Source: Blastococcus sp. CCUG 61487 (GTDB lineage Bacteria; Actinomycetota; Actinomycetes; Mycobacteriales; Geodermatophilaceae). Taken from it: a DNA stretch of 35,297 nt. The notes under the pieces are model-generated. The model made no database searches. It was not told where the DNA came from and worked only from the letters and a program-made list of their open reading frames with translations. This document shows positions 1-7,995 of this stretch, one piece after another. Location: NCBI RefSeq assembly GCF_005222955.1, contig NZ_LWUA01000253.1, positions 1 through 35,297 of the forward strand, written 5' to 3'. The position numbers were made by a program, and so were the translations under genes. The stretch's first letter is position 1. Each line of letters starts with the position of its first letter.

Positions 1-178
1 CGTGGTCAGTACAGCTAGGCCCAGCGCCCGGATCGCCCCGCGGCGCGGCCCTCCTCCCCCTGGTATGCATCACCCCCGGCCCGCCGGCCGTGAGGACCAG
101 CACCAGCGCGGCGGGCGCGGGGCCGAGCGTTCCGCGCATCTGGTTCGCCTGGGTGGGGGCGCAGCGGCGTCCGTGCAT
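1..178. other. Window edge, no supported gene
   Basis: This stretch lies downstream of the DUF1931 gene. A minus-strand reading from an ATG at 139 runs off the window edge and begins with a short hydrophobic stretch that could be a signal peptide, but it has no clear ribosome binding site and is too short to judge. I see no other feature here. Confidence 0.3.
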
Positions 179-622
179 TCAGAGCAGCAGCCGGAAAAGG
201 GCGAAAGAGCGCTCCCAGTGCCCGGTGTTCGGGTTGCCCACCTCCGGGTCGATGATCCGGAAGCACCTGGCCAGCGCGATCCCGAGACCGCCGAACACTT
301 CGGTGAGGACGTCCTCGGTTTCCTCGCCGAACGTCACGTCGTCCGGGGGACGGCGCAGCGTCTGACCGATCCAGTCGCGCATGTCGCTGACCGACTCGAG
401 TTTGGCGAACTCGCGCATGCGGTCCTGCAGGCCCTTCGTGATCGGCAGGTCCTGCGGGGCGATGACGTCCCGGCCGTTCCAGCGGGCGCGGTCGCGCGCG
501 GCGATCGCCAGGTCGTCGATCTTCTCGTCCACGAACGCCCGGAAGCGGTCGATGTCCGACTTGTCGACGTCGACGTCCCCGGCCTCGCGGAAGAACCGCT
601 TCACCTCGGGTATGCCGGCCAT
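179..622 (-). CDS. DUF1931 family histone-fold protein
   Basis: The 147-residue product matches the DUF1931 family in length and sequence (start MAGIPEVKRFFREAG, then DVDKSDIDRFRAFVDEKIDD, end WERSFALFRLL). Structures from Thermus and Aquifex members show two histone folds in one chain. Its role in actinobacteria is not established; DNA binding or packing under stress is a guess from the fold. I chose the ATG at 622 because GGAGG lies seven bases upstream; the reading frame continues further upstream without family-like sequence. It stands alone, with the Gfo/Idh/MocA gene divergent across a 318-bp spacer. A stress-type box and a -10-like hexamer lie upstream at 771-816, giving a predicted leader of about 140 bases. 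Confidence 0.85.
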   Translation of the reverse strand: MAGIPEVKRFFREAGDVDVDKSDIDRFRAFVDEKIDDLAIAARDRARWNGRDVIAPQDLPITKGLQDRMREFAKLESVSDMRDWIGQTLRRPPDDVTFGEETEDVLTEVFGGLGIALARCFRIIDPEVGNPNTGHWERSFALFRLLL

Positions 623-748
623 GAGTCGCCTCCGGATCGTTCCTGTCCTGCGCATCGGTCTTGTAGGTGAGCGGGGCCCCACCCCGTGGTTCCCGTCCAC
701 GGACACGACCGCCGCCACCACCCCCGGCTGGGCGGCCCGCGGACCCTT

Positions 749-784
749 GTCAATAACAGCCAGCGAGTCAATAACAGCCAGCGA
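749..784. repeat. 18-bp tandem repeat, two copies
   Basis: The unit GTCAATAACAGCCAGCGA is repeated twice without mismatch (749-766 and 767-784). It is AT-richer than its surroundings. Read on the minus strand, each copy contains TGTTAT, the hexamer placed 22 bp from the upstream box, so the repeat duplicates the likely -10 of the DUF1931 promoter. Confidence 0.9.
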
Positions 785-816
785 GCGCCCCCGAGAACAT
801 CGGCAGACCTACCCAT
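771..816 (-). promoter_or_regulatory. Stress-type box and -10 for DUF1931 gene
   Basis: The 18-bp box at 799-816 reads ATCGG-CAGACCTA-CCCAT on the plus strand, one mismatch from the window consensus ATCGG-N8-CCGAT. Going toward the DUF1931 gene, TGTTAT (771-776 on the minus strand) follows after exactly 22 bp, the spacing seen at the other sites. Confidence 0.55.
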
Positions 817-871
817 CCTCGGTCGTGCCGGCGACGCGGGCGACGGACGCAGATCCCCGGCGCGCTCCTCC

Positions 872-889
872 ATCGGCAGTGCTGCCCAT
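872..889. promoter_or_regulatory. Second stress-type box upstream of Gfo/Idh/MocA gene
   Basis: ATCGG-CAGTGCTG-CCCAT has one mismatch to the consensus. It lies 73 bp centre to centre from the box at 799-816, and 51 bp before the ATG at 941. No -10-like hexamer sits 22 bp away in either direction, so it may be an auxiliary site for the DUF1931 promoter or may serve the oxidoreductase gene from another promoter. Confidence 0.45.
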
Positions 890-940
890 TTCGCCCGGCA
901 GGCAGCGACGCCACGGCGGCCGGGCTCTACCGTGAGGAAC

Positions 941-1819
941 ATGGTTCCGGTCGGCCTGGTCGGCGCGGGTGCCCGGGCGGCCGAGGTGTACGCGCCGGCG
1001 CTCGAGACCTGCCCCGACGTTGACTTCGTCGCCGTGTGGGGGCGCTCCCCAGAACCCGCTCGACGGCTCGCCGAGCGGCACGGTGCGGTGCCGTGCCCGC
1101 GGTTCGATGACCTGCTGAAGCGATGCAGCGCGGTGGTCTTCGCGGTGCCACCGCCCGTCCAGGCGGAGTACGCCTCGACCGCCGCCCAGCACGGCTGCGC
1201 GCTGTTGCTGGAGAAACCCATCGCCGGCGACCTGACCGGCGCCGAGCAACTGACCTCGGCCGCCCTCCGCCAGAAGGTGCCGACGATGGTCGCGCTGCCC
1301 TGGCGGCACACGGACGACGTCCGCCGGTTCCTGTCAACCGACGTCCCCGACGTCGACCCGGCCGGCGGCATAAGGCGGGTGCTGTCGAGCACGCCCGCCG
1401 GCGAAGCACCGGCTCCACCGTGGCGAGGGGCCCGCGGGGTCTTGCGCACCTACGGGGCCGACCTGCTTGACCTCCTGGAGGCCGCCCTGGGGCCGGTCGT
1501 CGGCATGCACGCGCACGGGGACCCGCGCAGCTGGGTCGGTATGTCCCTCGATCACTCGGTGGGCCGGTTCTCCGAGGCGTCGCTCTACGGCGGGCGCACA
1601 CGAGGCCCGGACGTCGCCTTCGTCGAGGTCAGCGGCCCACGGGGGACGGCGGACATCGAGGCGCTGGCCGGCCTGGGCCCGAACGCGTACCAGGGGATGG
1701 TGGCCGAGTTCGCGGGCACCGTGGCCGACGGTCGATCGCACGGCCTCGGCATCGAGCATGGTCTCCACCTGCAGCGGCTGGTCGAGTCGGCGGAGACCGA
1801 CCTGGTCCTGCACGGCTGA
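941..1819 (+). CDS. Gfo/Idh/MocA family oxidoreductase
   Basis: The 292-residue protein begins with a Rossmann dinucleotide-binding motif (GLVGAGARAAEVYAP) and carries the family's EKP motif in LLLEKPIAGDL near residue 95. Such enzymes use NAD(P) to oxidise or reduce sugars, inositols or similar substrates; the substrate cannot be told here. It is somewhat shorter than the usual 330-380 residues, so the C-terminal substrate domain is compact. The ATG at 941 was chosen because the Rossmann strand starts right after it and GAGGA precedes it; the frame is open upstream but unlike the family. It stands alone and converges on the AraC gene downstream. Confidence 0.8.
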   Translation: MVPVGLVGAGARAAEVYAPALETCPDVDFVAVWGRSPEPARRLAERHGAVPCPRFDDLLKRCSAVVFAVPPPVQAEYASTAAQHGCALLLEKPIAGDLTGAEQLTSAALRQKVPTMVALPWRHTDDVRRFLSTDVPDVDPAGGIRRVLSSTPAGEAPAPPWRGARGVLRTYGADLLDLLEAALGPVVGMHAHGDPRSWVGMSLDHSVGRFSEASLYGGRTRGPDVAFVEVSGPRGTADIEALAGLGPNAYQGMVAEFAGTVADGRSHGLGIEHGLHLQRLVESAETDLVLHG

Positions 1820-1880
1820 CGGGTGGGACCTTTCACGCTTCCTCGTACTGCCGATCTCGGCTCCCGCCGCCACGACCCCG

Positions 1881-1895
1881 GGGCGGCTCACGCCC
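1881..1895. terminator. Weak hairpin between convergent genes
   Basis: GGGCG-GCTCA-CGCCC forms a five-pair stem between the oxidoreductase stop and the end of the convergent AraC gene. There is no T run, so this is only a possible terminator. Confidence 0.25.
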
Positions 1896-1917
1896 AGCAC
1901 GCACGACACGTGGTCGT

Positions 1918-2892
1918 TCAGCGACGCAGCGTCTCCTCCGGGAGGCGGCCGTACGCGTCCCGGTAGGCGGCCGCGAAGCCGCTGTGGTCGGCGAAGCCCC
2001 AGCGTGCCGCGATCATCGGCACTGCGTCGGGTCCTCCGGGGTCGGTGTCCACGAGGTCCCGGTGCGCCCGCGCCATCCGGACCCGTTCGGCATAGGCGGT
2101 CGGTGTCGTGTCCCGGTGGCGCAGGAAGCATGCCTGGAGCCCCCGAGCGCCGACCCCCGCGGCGTCCGCGATCTCGGTGAGCGTCATCGCGCGGTGCGCG
2201 TTGCCCTCGATGTGCTCGACGGCGCGCCGCACGACCGCCGGCGTGGCGTGGTCGGGCGGCAACCGTCGGTGGCTGACCAGGGTCGTGCTGGGGAACGTCG
2301 CCAGGACGGCTCGGGCCAGTCGCTCGGTCAGCGCAGTTGCGACCAGCGGGGCGCCCCCGACCTCCGGACGGTCCACGAGGACGTCGACGACGCGGCGGAC
2401 CGCTTCGCCCCAGCGCCGGCCCAGCTCCGGGGACATCGGCCGGAGCCCGGTGAAGCGCAGCGCGGTGCGTTCGAGTCCGGTCGTCTCGACGGCGACTCGC
2501 TCGACATCGGCGCTCTGCACACCGACGCAGTCGGCCACGGTGTCGGCCCACAGGACGCTCACCGCCTGGTGGGCAGGCAACAGCACGGGGGAACCCGGGA
2601 GCACGGCCTCCTCGTCGCGTCCCAGACTCACCTTCATGCCGCCGTCGTCCGGCTGGGCGACGACCATGACGCCCGAGAGCACGACGTTGTTGTCCGCACT
2701 CGACGAGTAGCAGAGCCGGGCGAGGCTCCCGTTGCCGACGCGGACGTTCCGGCTTCGGAAGCGGAAGTCACGGTGACTGTTGGACTCCTCCGGCCGGTAG
2801 CCGGAGTAGGCGGCCTCCAGCCACCGGTGGGCCGCGTCGGGGTCCGACGTGGCGACGCCGTCCATGGTGGGGGGCGGGACAGGTGATGACAT
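1918..2892 (-). CDS. AraC family transcriptional regulator (copy 1)
   Basis: This 324-residue protein ends in a typical AraC/XylS double helix-turn-helix domain (MTLTEIADAAGVGARGLQ, then IAARWGFADHSGFAAAYRD). The N-terminal two thirds resemble the sensory domain of the AraC-binding-2 type. It is nearly collinear with the regulator at 25565-26539, the same length and about four residues in five identical. The ATG at 2892 has GGGGAGA seven bases upstream, and the paralogue's start aligns with it. It is divergent from the SRPBCC gene. The promoter carries a stress-type box with TAGCGT, the same arrangement as in front of its paralogue, so the two probably answer to the same signal or to each other. 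The ligand is unknown. Confidence 0.9.
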   Translation of the reverse strand: MSSPVPPPTMDGVATSDPDAAHRWLEAAYSGYRPEESNSHRDFRFRSRNVRVGNGSLARLCYSSSADNNVVLSGVMVVAQPDDGGMKVSLGRDEEAVLPGSPVLLPAHQAVSVLWADTVADCVGVQSADVERVAVETTGLERTALRFTGLRPMSPELGRRWGEAVRRVVDVLVDRPEVGGAPLVATALTERLARAVLATFPSTTLVSHRRLPPDHATPAVVRRAVEHIEGNAHRAMTLTEIADAAGVGARGLQACFLRHRDTTPTAYAERVRMARAHRDLVDTDPGGPDAVPMIAARWGFADHSGFAAAYRDAYGRLPEETLRR

Positions 2893-2935
2893 GGTGTCTC
2901 CCCGGCTCGATCGCTCCGGTGGGCTGACGCATCCC

Positions 2936-2981
2936 ACGCTAGGACCGCCGGTGTCCGGACGGCATCCGTCGAATGACCGAT
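2936..2981 (-). promoter_or_regulatory. Stress-type box and -10 for AraC copy 1
   Basis: The box at 2964-2981 reads ATCCG-TCGAATGA-CCGAT (one mismatch). On the minus strand TAGCGT (2936-2941) follows after 22 bp, inside CCTAGCGTGG. The same block with identical spacing precedes AraC copy 2. Confidence 0.65.
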
Positions 2982-3047
2982 CAAGCCCAGCCCCTGGGCC
3001 GTACGCCACGGCATGCCGGTTCGGGGAGTCGTCGCTGGAGCGGCGCA

Positions 3048-3093
3048 ATCGGTCGTCCTGCCGATGGAGGTCAGCCAGCCGACGGACTTGGCT
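3048..3093 (+). promoter_or_regulatory. Stress-type box and -10 for SRPBCC-adh
   Basis: An exact box, ATCGG-TCGTCCTG-CCGAT, occupies 3048-3065. TTGGCT (3088-3093) follows after 22 bp and is itself followed by GGA, as at several sister sites. The hexamer is a poor -10 by usual standards; the case rests on its position. Confidence 0.55.
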
Positions 3094-3129
3094 GGACACG
3101 CTGCCGCCACCCTTCCCTCAGGAGCTCGC

Positions 3130-3686
3130 ATGGAGCTGACCTCGACGACGACCGTCAACAAGCCCCCGCAGGAGGTGTTCGACTTCTGGCACCGGTTGGA
3201 GAACCTGGACGCGTTCATCGCCCACCTGGACGAGGTGCGGGTGACCGGCCCGCGCTCCAGCCGCTGGACGGCGAGCGCACCGTTCGACACCGTCATCGAG
3301 CGGGACGTCGTGACGACGGCCGACGTCGCCGCGGAGCGCATCGCCTGGGTCTCCGTCGAGGGCGCCGACGTCCACACCTCGGGCAAGGTGACCCTCGTGC
3401 CCGCACCGGGCGGGCGGGGCACCGAGGTGCGGGTCACGCTGCGCTATGACATGCCCGCGGGCCCGTTGGGCAGGGCGCTCGCCACGTATTTCGGCGACGA
3501 CCCGTCCCAGCTGCTCGACGACGACCTGCGGCGCCTCAAGCAGGTGATGGAGACCGGCGAGGTGGTGCGTTCCGAGGGCGCCCCCTGGGCAAGCGGGCCC
3601 GCAAGGAGTTCCCGCAGCGTCCGGCGCGGCCGCTGAGTGAGGAGGAGCTGCAGGAGCTCCGGGGTCGCAAGGAGGTGCTGGCGTGA
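3130..3686 (+). pseudogene. SRPBCC family protein, frameshifted near its end
   Basis: The product is a START/Bet v1-like SRPBCC (polyketide cyclase/dehydrase-like) protein that probably binds a hydrophobic ligand. It starts at ATG 3130 with AGGAG seven bases upstream, reading MELTSTTTVNKPPQEVFDFW. The fold is complete to about residue 150. In the C run at 3580-3585 the frame slips: the open frame stops at 3636, whereas the next frame continues as [20 protein letters not shown] to a TGA at 3684-3686. That tail fits the family, and its stop overlaps the GTG start of the adh gene (GTGA), showing the original end. Restoring the frame needs one base more. This may be a real lesion or a sequence error. 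It is the first gene of an operon with the adh pseudogene. Confidence 0.8.
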
Positions 3687-4679
3687 AGGCCAACTGCTTC
3701 GTCGGCGCGAACAAGGTCGAGGTGCAAGACGTCCCCGACCCGACGATCCTCAACAGCCGCGACGCCGTCGTGGAGATCACGTCGACGGCGATCTGCGGCT
3801 CGGACCTCCACCTCGTCGACGGCTACGTGCCGACGATGGAGAAGGGCGACGTGCTCGGCCACGAGTTCATGGGCGAGGTCGTCGAGGTCGGTCCCGGGGT
3901 CGACGGGTCGAGGCTGCGCGTGGGCGACCGCGTCGTCGTCCCCTTTCCGATCGCCTGCGGGGCCTGCCTCGCCTGCCAGGCCGCGCTCTACTCCTGTTGC
4001 GAGAACACGAACCCCAACGCAGGCGTCGCCGAGAAGATGTTCGGGCACCCCGTTGCCGGGATCCTCGGCTACTCACACCTGACCGGTGGCTTCGCCGGCG
4101 GGCAGGCCGAGTACGCCCGGGTGCCGTTCGCCGACGTGGGTCCGATCCGCATCGGGAGCGGCCTCGCCGATGAGCAGGTGCTCTTCCTCTCCGACATCCT
4201 CCCCACCGGCCACATGGGCGCGGAGATGTGCGACATCCAAGACGGCGACGTCGGCGCGGTCTGGGGGCCCGGACAAGTGCATCGACGCGGTCGGCATGTA
4301 GGCCACGCACGGTGCCGCCCACGTGCACCTCTTCGACCGGCTCAAGCAGGCGGTCCGCGCGGAAACCGACCGGCCGCACGCTCTCCGCCAGGCGATCCTG
4401 TTCTGCCGCAGCGGCGGCATCGTCTCGGTCGTCGGGGTCTACGGCGGGCTGATCGACAAGTTCCCGGCCGGCGCCTGGATGAACCGGTCGCTCACCCTTC
4501 GCACCGGCCAGTGCCACGTACAGCGGTACATGCGGCCGCTGCTGGACCGGATCGAGCACGGTCAATTGGACCCGACCCGGGTCATCACCCACCGGCTGCC
4601 CCTGGCCGATGCCCCGCACGGCTACGAGATCTTCAAGAACAAGGAGGACGGCTGCGAGAAGGTCGTCCTGACGCCCTGA
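3683..4679 (+). pseudogene. Zinc-dependent alcohol dehydrogenase, NAD domain deleted
   Basis: The N-terminal half is a GroES-like catalytic domain of a zinc alcohol dehydrogenase ([12 protein letters not shown], then GHEFMGEVV, then a structural zinc cluster [15 protein letters not shown]). After GDVGAVWG at about 4265 the sequence jumps directly to [11 protein letters not shown] in another frame. The Rossmann NAD-binding strand and roughly 60-80 residues usually lying between are absent. A TAG at 4299-4301 then interrupts the frame, where relatives usually have Glu, and the family C-terminus continues ([14 protein letters not shown] to [14 protein letters not shown]) to 4679. A GGGGGCC-like repeat at the junction suggests short-repeat deletion. 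It starts with GTG at 3683, coupled to the SRPBCC stop. No active dehydrogenase can come from this gene. Confidence 0.85.
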
Positions 4680-4776
4680 TCGGCCCGGTCCCGGGTGACG
4701 AATTCGCTCCTCCCCCTGTCCGGCCGGCGTCGCCCGGGTGGCCGGCGACCACGAGATACCCCAACGAGGATGTGTC

Positions 4777-5064
4777 ATGACCGACCCCGACCTGAAGCAC
4801 GCGGCCTTCCGTCTCGAGCACACCGTCCGGTGGAACCCGCACGTCCCCCTCGTCCGGACCATCCGTGTGGATCCTCCGGTGACGCTGGACGACGCTCGCA
4901 TCTTGGTCGCCGACAACCTCGGATCGATGACCGGCCACGACGTGTGGTCCCTGATGGACGGCGCACAGCTGATCCGGTCGGCCGACGTCGTCGCCATCAA
5001 GGTCGTCCCGGTCGGCTCGGTCCCCGATGACCACGGCGAGGGGTTCGGCCTGACCGTCAGTTAG
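4777..5064 (+). CDS. Unknown 95-residue protein
   Basis: I do not recognise this protein. It starts at ATG 4777 with GAGGA six bases upstream and reads [19 protein letters not shown]. It has no transmembrane segment, cysteines or signal peptide. The second half alternates hydrophobic and acidic residues ([14 protein letters not shown]), which suggests a small alpha/beta fold. It follows the broken adh gene by 97 bases and converges on the SMP-30-like gene, with two hairpins between them. Good start context and typical codon use make it a probable gene. Confidence 0.6.
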   Translation: MTDPDLKHAAFRLEHTVRWNPHVPLVRTIRVDPPVTLDDARILVADNLGSMTGHDVWSLMDGAQLIRSADVVAIKVVPVGSVPDDHGEGFGLTVS

Positions 5065-5098
5065 CGGACCGTCGTCCGCCGCCTCAGTCACCTGAGGC
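5064..5098. terminator. Two hairpins between convergent genes
   Basis: GCGGAC-CGTC-GTCCGC (5064-5079) and GCCTCAG-TCAC-CTGAGGC (5081-5098) are two perfect stems side by side. The second spans the stop codon of the SMP-30-like gene. They probably act as a terminator in both directions; neither has a T run, which is usual for high-GC actinobacteria. Confidence 0.55.
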
Positions 5099-6010
5099 GT
5101 TCGTCAGGCCGCGCAGCGGACCCCCGTACCGGAAGGCGCCCCGGCCGACGACATCGGGGATGCCCACGGTGAACAGCCGGCCGGCATCGGGCTGGGCCAC
5201 CAGCTCCGGACCCGGCAGCCCCTCGGTCGACGTCGTCACGACCAGCAGGTCGAGATCGGGGCCGGCGAAGGTGCACCCGGACGTCTGTTTGGCCGCCACG
5301 CGCACCGCCTCCTCGGGCCGTCCCGCGGAGCTGTACCGGCGCACCTGACCACCGCCTTCCAGCGCGACCCAGAGATGGCCGGCCCGGTCGACGGTCAGGC
5401 CCGCGGGGATCATGGGCTCGTCGACGGGGAAGTCGAGCACGACCCGCGGACGATCGAGCACGCCGAGGTCGACGTCGTAGTCGTAGGCGGTCACCGTCCG
5501 GGCGCCCGAGTCGGCGACGTAGAGGAGGTCGTCGTCGGGCGACCAGGCGATCCCGGCCGGCTCGATCAGACCGGTCGCGGCGACGCTGACCACTCCGTCG
5601 ATGTCCACCCGGTACAGGGCCCCCGGCCCCTCCTCTTCGTGCTCGAGCGTGCCGGTCACGCCGGCGAAGAACCGGCCGGCGCGGTCGCAGGCCCCGCCGC
5701 ACATCCGGCCGCCCCCCTCCAGGTCCAGCGCGACGCGCACCGCGCCGTCCGGGCTGAGCACGCGGAAGCCGCTCCCGGCCGCGACGAGCCAACCGGGGCT
5801 CGTGGTCAGGGCCACGGCGGCGACCGGCTCATCCACTGCCCGCATCGCCACGTCGCGCACGCCGGCGGCGGTGTCGACCCGGCCCCACCGGACCTCCCCG
5901 GCGGTGTCCACCCAGAGCAGTTCGCCGGTGCCGTCGTCCCACACCGGTCCGACCCCGCGTCGCGCGGGGTGGACCGGCGAGGGCGCGGCCTCGAGGACGG
6001 GGTCCATCAC
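5084..6010 (-). CDS. SMP-30/gluconolactonase-like propeller lacking the metal ligands
   Basis: The 308-residue protein aligns along its length with SMP-30/gluconolactonase/LRE six-bladed propellers, for example GPVWDDGTGELLWVD, GRFFAG, GIAWSPDDDLLYVADS and LTVDRAGHLWVALE. Against human SMP30, the residues that hold the divalent metal are all changed: Glu18 is Val20, Asn103 is Cys104, Asn154 is Ala152 and Asp204 is Ala203. The substrate-binding arginine (Arg101 in the human protein) appears kept. Canonical lactonase chemistry is therefore unlikely; it may bind a ligand or use another mechanism. It starts with GTG 6010 or ATG 6007, overlapping the stop of the 201-residue protein, so the two are translationally coupled. 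Confidence 0.8.
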   Translation of the reverse strand: MMDPVLEAAPSPVHPARRGVGPVWDDGTGELLWVDTAGEVRWGRVDTAAGVRDVAMRAVDEPVAAVALTTSPGWLVAAGSGFRVLSPDGAVRVALDLEGGGRMCGGACDRAGRFFAGVTGTLEHEEEGPGALYRVDIDGVVSVAATGLIEPAGIAWSPDDDLLYVADSGARTVTAYDYDVDLGVLDRPRVVLDFPVDEPMIPAGLTVDRAGHLWVALEGGGQVRRYSSAGRPEEAVRVAAKQTSGCTFAGPDLDLLVVTTSTEGLPGPELVAQPDAGRLFTVGIPDVVGRGAFRYGGPLRGLTNASGD

Positions 6011-6612
6011 CGGCTAGTGCACCGGCCGGTATCCGTCGGACCCCACGTGCGCCACCTCGCCACGCTCCGGGCGCCGGCGTAGACCGCTCCGGCCGCGGCG
6101 ACCCAGGGCCCCGCGACGATCACCGGGTCGAGCGGCAGGTGCTTGAGGTCCGTGCGGTGCTGCCCGAGCCGCGACCGCACGCCGTGGTGGGTGAACTCGG
6201 CCTTGACCCCGGTCTCGGTGATTGGGTTGTCCGGGCGCAGGGCGAGGAAGGACGTCAGATGGTGCTCCCACGCATCCACCCGGTCGGCGAACATGAGCAG
6301 CAGCCAGTGGACCGCGCGCCCCTCGCTGTAGTGGTAGGCGTAGCGGCGGATGGCGCCCGAGACGCCCGTCGGTGGCTGGGCGGTGCCGAAGACCGGGGTG
6401 AGCATCCCGTGCTCGACCGAGCGCTCCCGCGGGTACTTCTCCGGCTGCCGCTCGGGGAACTCCCAGTGCGCCCCGGTGAAGTCCTCCTGGAACTGCAGCT
6501 TCGGCACAGACGGGCGGTCCTTGGGGTCGAGGTCGACGCCCCAGCCCGGGATGCGCTTCCTCAGCTCGTCGGGGGACTCGGCCATCGGCGGCTTGTGCGG
6601 TGCGTAGGTCAT
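6007..6612 (-). CDS. Unknown 201-residue protein linked to alcohol dehydrogenase
   Basis: I know of no assigned function for this protein. It starts at ATG 6612 with AGGAG six bases upstream (MTYAPHKPPMAESPDELRKR). It is rich in charged and aromatic residues in the first 60 positions, has a short hydrophobic stretch near residues 80-95 (HWLLLMFADRVDAW), and a second near the C-terminus (PVIVAGPWVAAAGAVYAGA) that could be a membrane helix. It sits between the zinc alcohol dehydrogenase (16 bases upstream) and the SMP-30-like gene (overlapping), so the three probably work in one pathway, perhaps aldehyde or alcohol oxidation. Confidence 0.65.
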   Translation of the reverse strand: MTYAPHKPPMAESPDELRKRIPGWGVDLDPKDRPSVPKLQFQEDFTGAHWEFPERQPEKYPRERSVEHGMLTPVFGTAQPPTGVSGAIRRYAYHYSEGRAVHWLLLMFADRVDAWEHHLTSFLALRPDNPITETGVKAEFTHHGVRSRLGQHRTDLKHLPLDPVIVAGPWVAAAGAVYAGARSVARWRTWGPTDTGRCTSR

Positions 6613-6628
6613 CGGGGTCTCCTGTCGC

Positions 6629-7773
6629 TCACGCCGCGGTCGGGACGACGAGGGGCTTGATGCAGCCGTCGAGCTTGGCCGAGAAGATGTGGTAGCCCTC
6701 GGCGATGTCCTCGAGGGGCACCCGGTGGGTGGCCAGCTCGCTGGGCCTGAGGTAGCCGTTGCGCACGTGCTCGAACAGCCGGGGCCACTGCCGTTTGACC
6801 GGGCACTGGTTGGTGTGGATCGTCAGCCCCTTGTTCATCGCGTCGCCGAACTTGACGGCGCTGAACAGCGGGCCGTAGGCGCCCATCACCGAGATGGTTC
6901 CGCCCTTGCGGACGGAGTCGATGGCCCAGTTGAGCGCGACCGGGGAGCCGCCCTGCAGCTTGAACTTGGCCGAGGTGACGTGCTGGAGGAAGTTGCCGTC
7001 CGCCTCGGCGCCGACGGCGTCGATGGCGACGTCCGCACCCAGCCAGTCGGTGGTCTTCTTCATCTCCAGGACGATGTCGCCGTACTCGGTGAAGTTGTAG
7101 GTCTCGGCATGCGCGAACGTGCGCGCCGTCTCCAGCCGGTAGTCCAGGTGGTCGATGACGATGACCCGGCCGGCCCCCATCAGCCAGGCCGACTTCGCCG
7201 CCACGAGTCCGACGGGCCCGGCGCCGAAGACGACGACGACGTCGCCCTCGACGATGTCGCCGAGCTGCGCCCCGAAGTAGCCGGTCGCCGTCATGTCAGC
7301 AGGACCGCGTCCTCGTCGGCCATCCAGTCCGGGATCTTCGACGGACCGACGTCGGCGAACGGCACCCGCACGTACTCGGCTTGGCCGCCGTCGTAGCCGC
7401 CGGTGGTGTGGGAGTAGCCGTAGATGCCCCCGACGGCGGTGGCGTTCGGGTTGACGTTGTGGCAGTTGGAGTACAGACCGCGAGCGCAGTACCAGCAGGT
7501 GCCGCAGAAGATGTTGAACGGCACCATCACCCGGTCGCCGACGGCGAGGTTCTGCACGGACGACCCCGCCTCGTCGACGACGCCGATGAACTCGTGGCCG
7601 AAGGTATGACCGATCCGGGTGTCCGGCATCATGCCGTGGTAGAGGTGCAGGTCCGAGCCGCAGATCGCGGCGAGCTGCACCCGGACGATGGCGTCGTTGG
7701 GGTGCTCGACCGCCGGCCGTTCCTTCTCCTCCATCCGGATCTTGTAGGGACCTCTGTACACCATCGCTCGCAT
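6629..7773 (-). pseudogene. Zinc-dependent alcohol dehydrogenase split into two overlapping ORFs
   Basis: A complete zinc alcohol dehydrogenase is encoded but in two frames. The first part (7773-7291) is the GroES-like catalytic domain with [19 protein letters not shown] and the CGTCWYCARGLYSNC zinc cluster; it ends ...DEDAVLLT at a TGA. The second part (7294-6629) starts at an ATG overlapping that TGA (ATGA) and is the NAD-binding domain (VVVFGAGPVGLVAAKSA) and C-terminus. Relatives read straight through. The pattern CTGACATGA against an expected CTGACCGACATGA suggests loss of four bases between two GAC repeats. The overlap could still allow coupled translation of the two domains as separate chains. 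The start ATG 7773 has AGGAG eight bases upstream. It heads a unit with the 201-residue protein and the SMP-30-like gene. Confidence 0.8.
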
Positions 7774-7927
7774 CCGACCGGCTCCTGACGCGTGGGCCCC
7801 GAGGCCCCTAGGGAGCACCACGGGGCGCCCAGCGGCCGGCTCTGCTCACCGGCCCCCGTGACTCTGCACCGGCTGCCCGACCCGGGCCACCGCAGAACCG
7901 GGGCTTCCCGCGGTGGGCCGCCGAAAG

Positions 7928-7945
7928 AACGGCAGAACTACCCGG
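7928..7945 (-). promoter_or_regulatory. Degenerate stress-type box upstream of adh
   Basis: AACGG-CAGAACTA-CCCGG resembles the box at 799-816 in 14 of 18 positions but the arms are poor. No -10-like hexamer follows at 22 bp. It may be a decayed site for the adh operon, whose start is 154 bp away. Confidence 0.25.
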
Positions 7946-7995
7946 GGGCCGGCGACCCTCCCTCCCACGCGAGGAAGCTCGTCCCAGCAGAGTGC

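Noticed and set aside
2-139. Partial secreted protein reading off the left edge on the minus strand
   Set aside because: Only about 46 residues, no ribosome binding site and no recognisable family.
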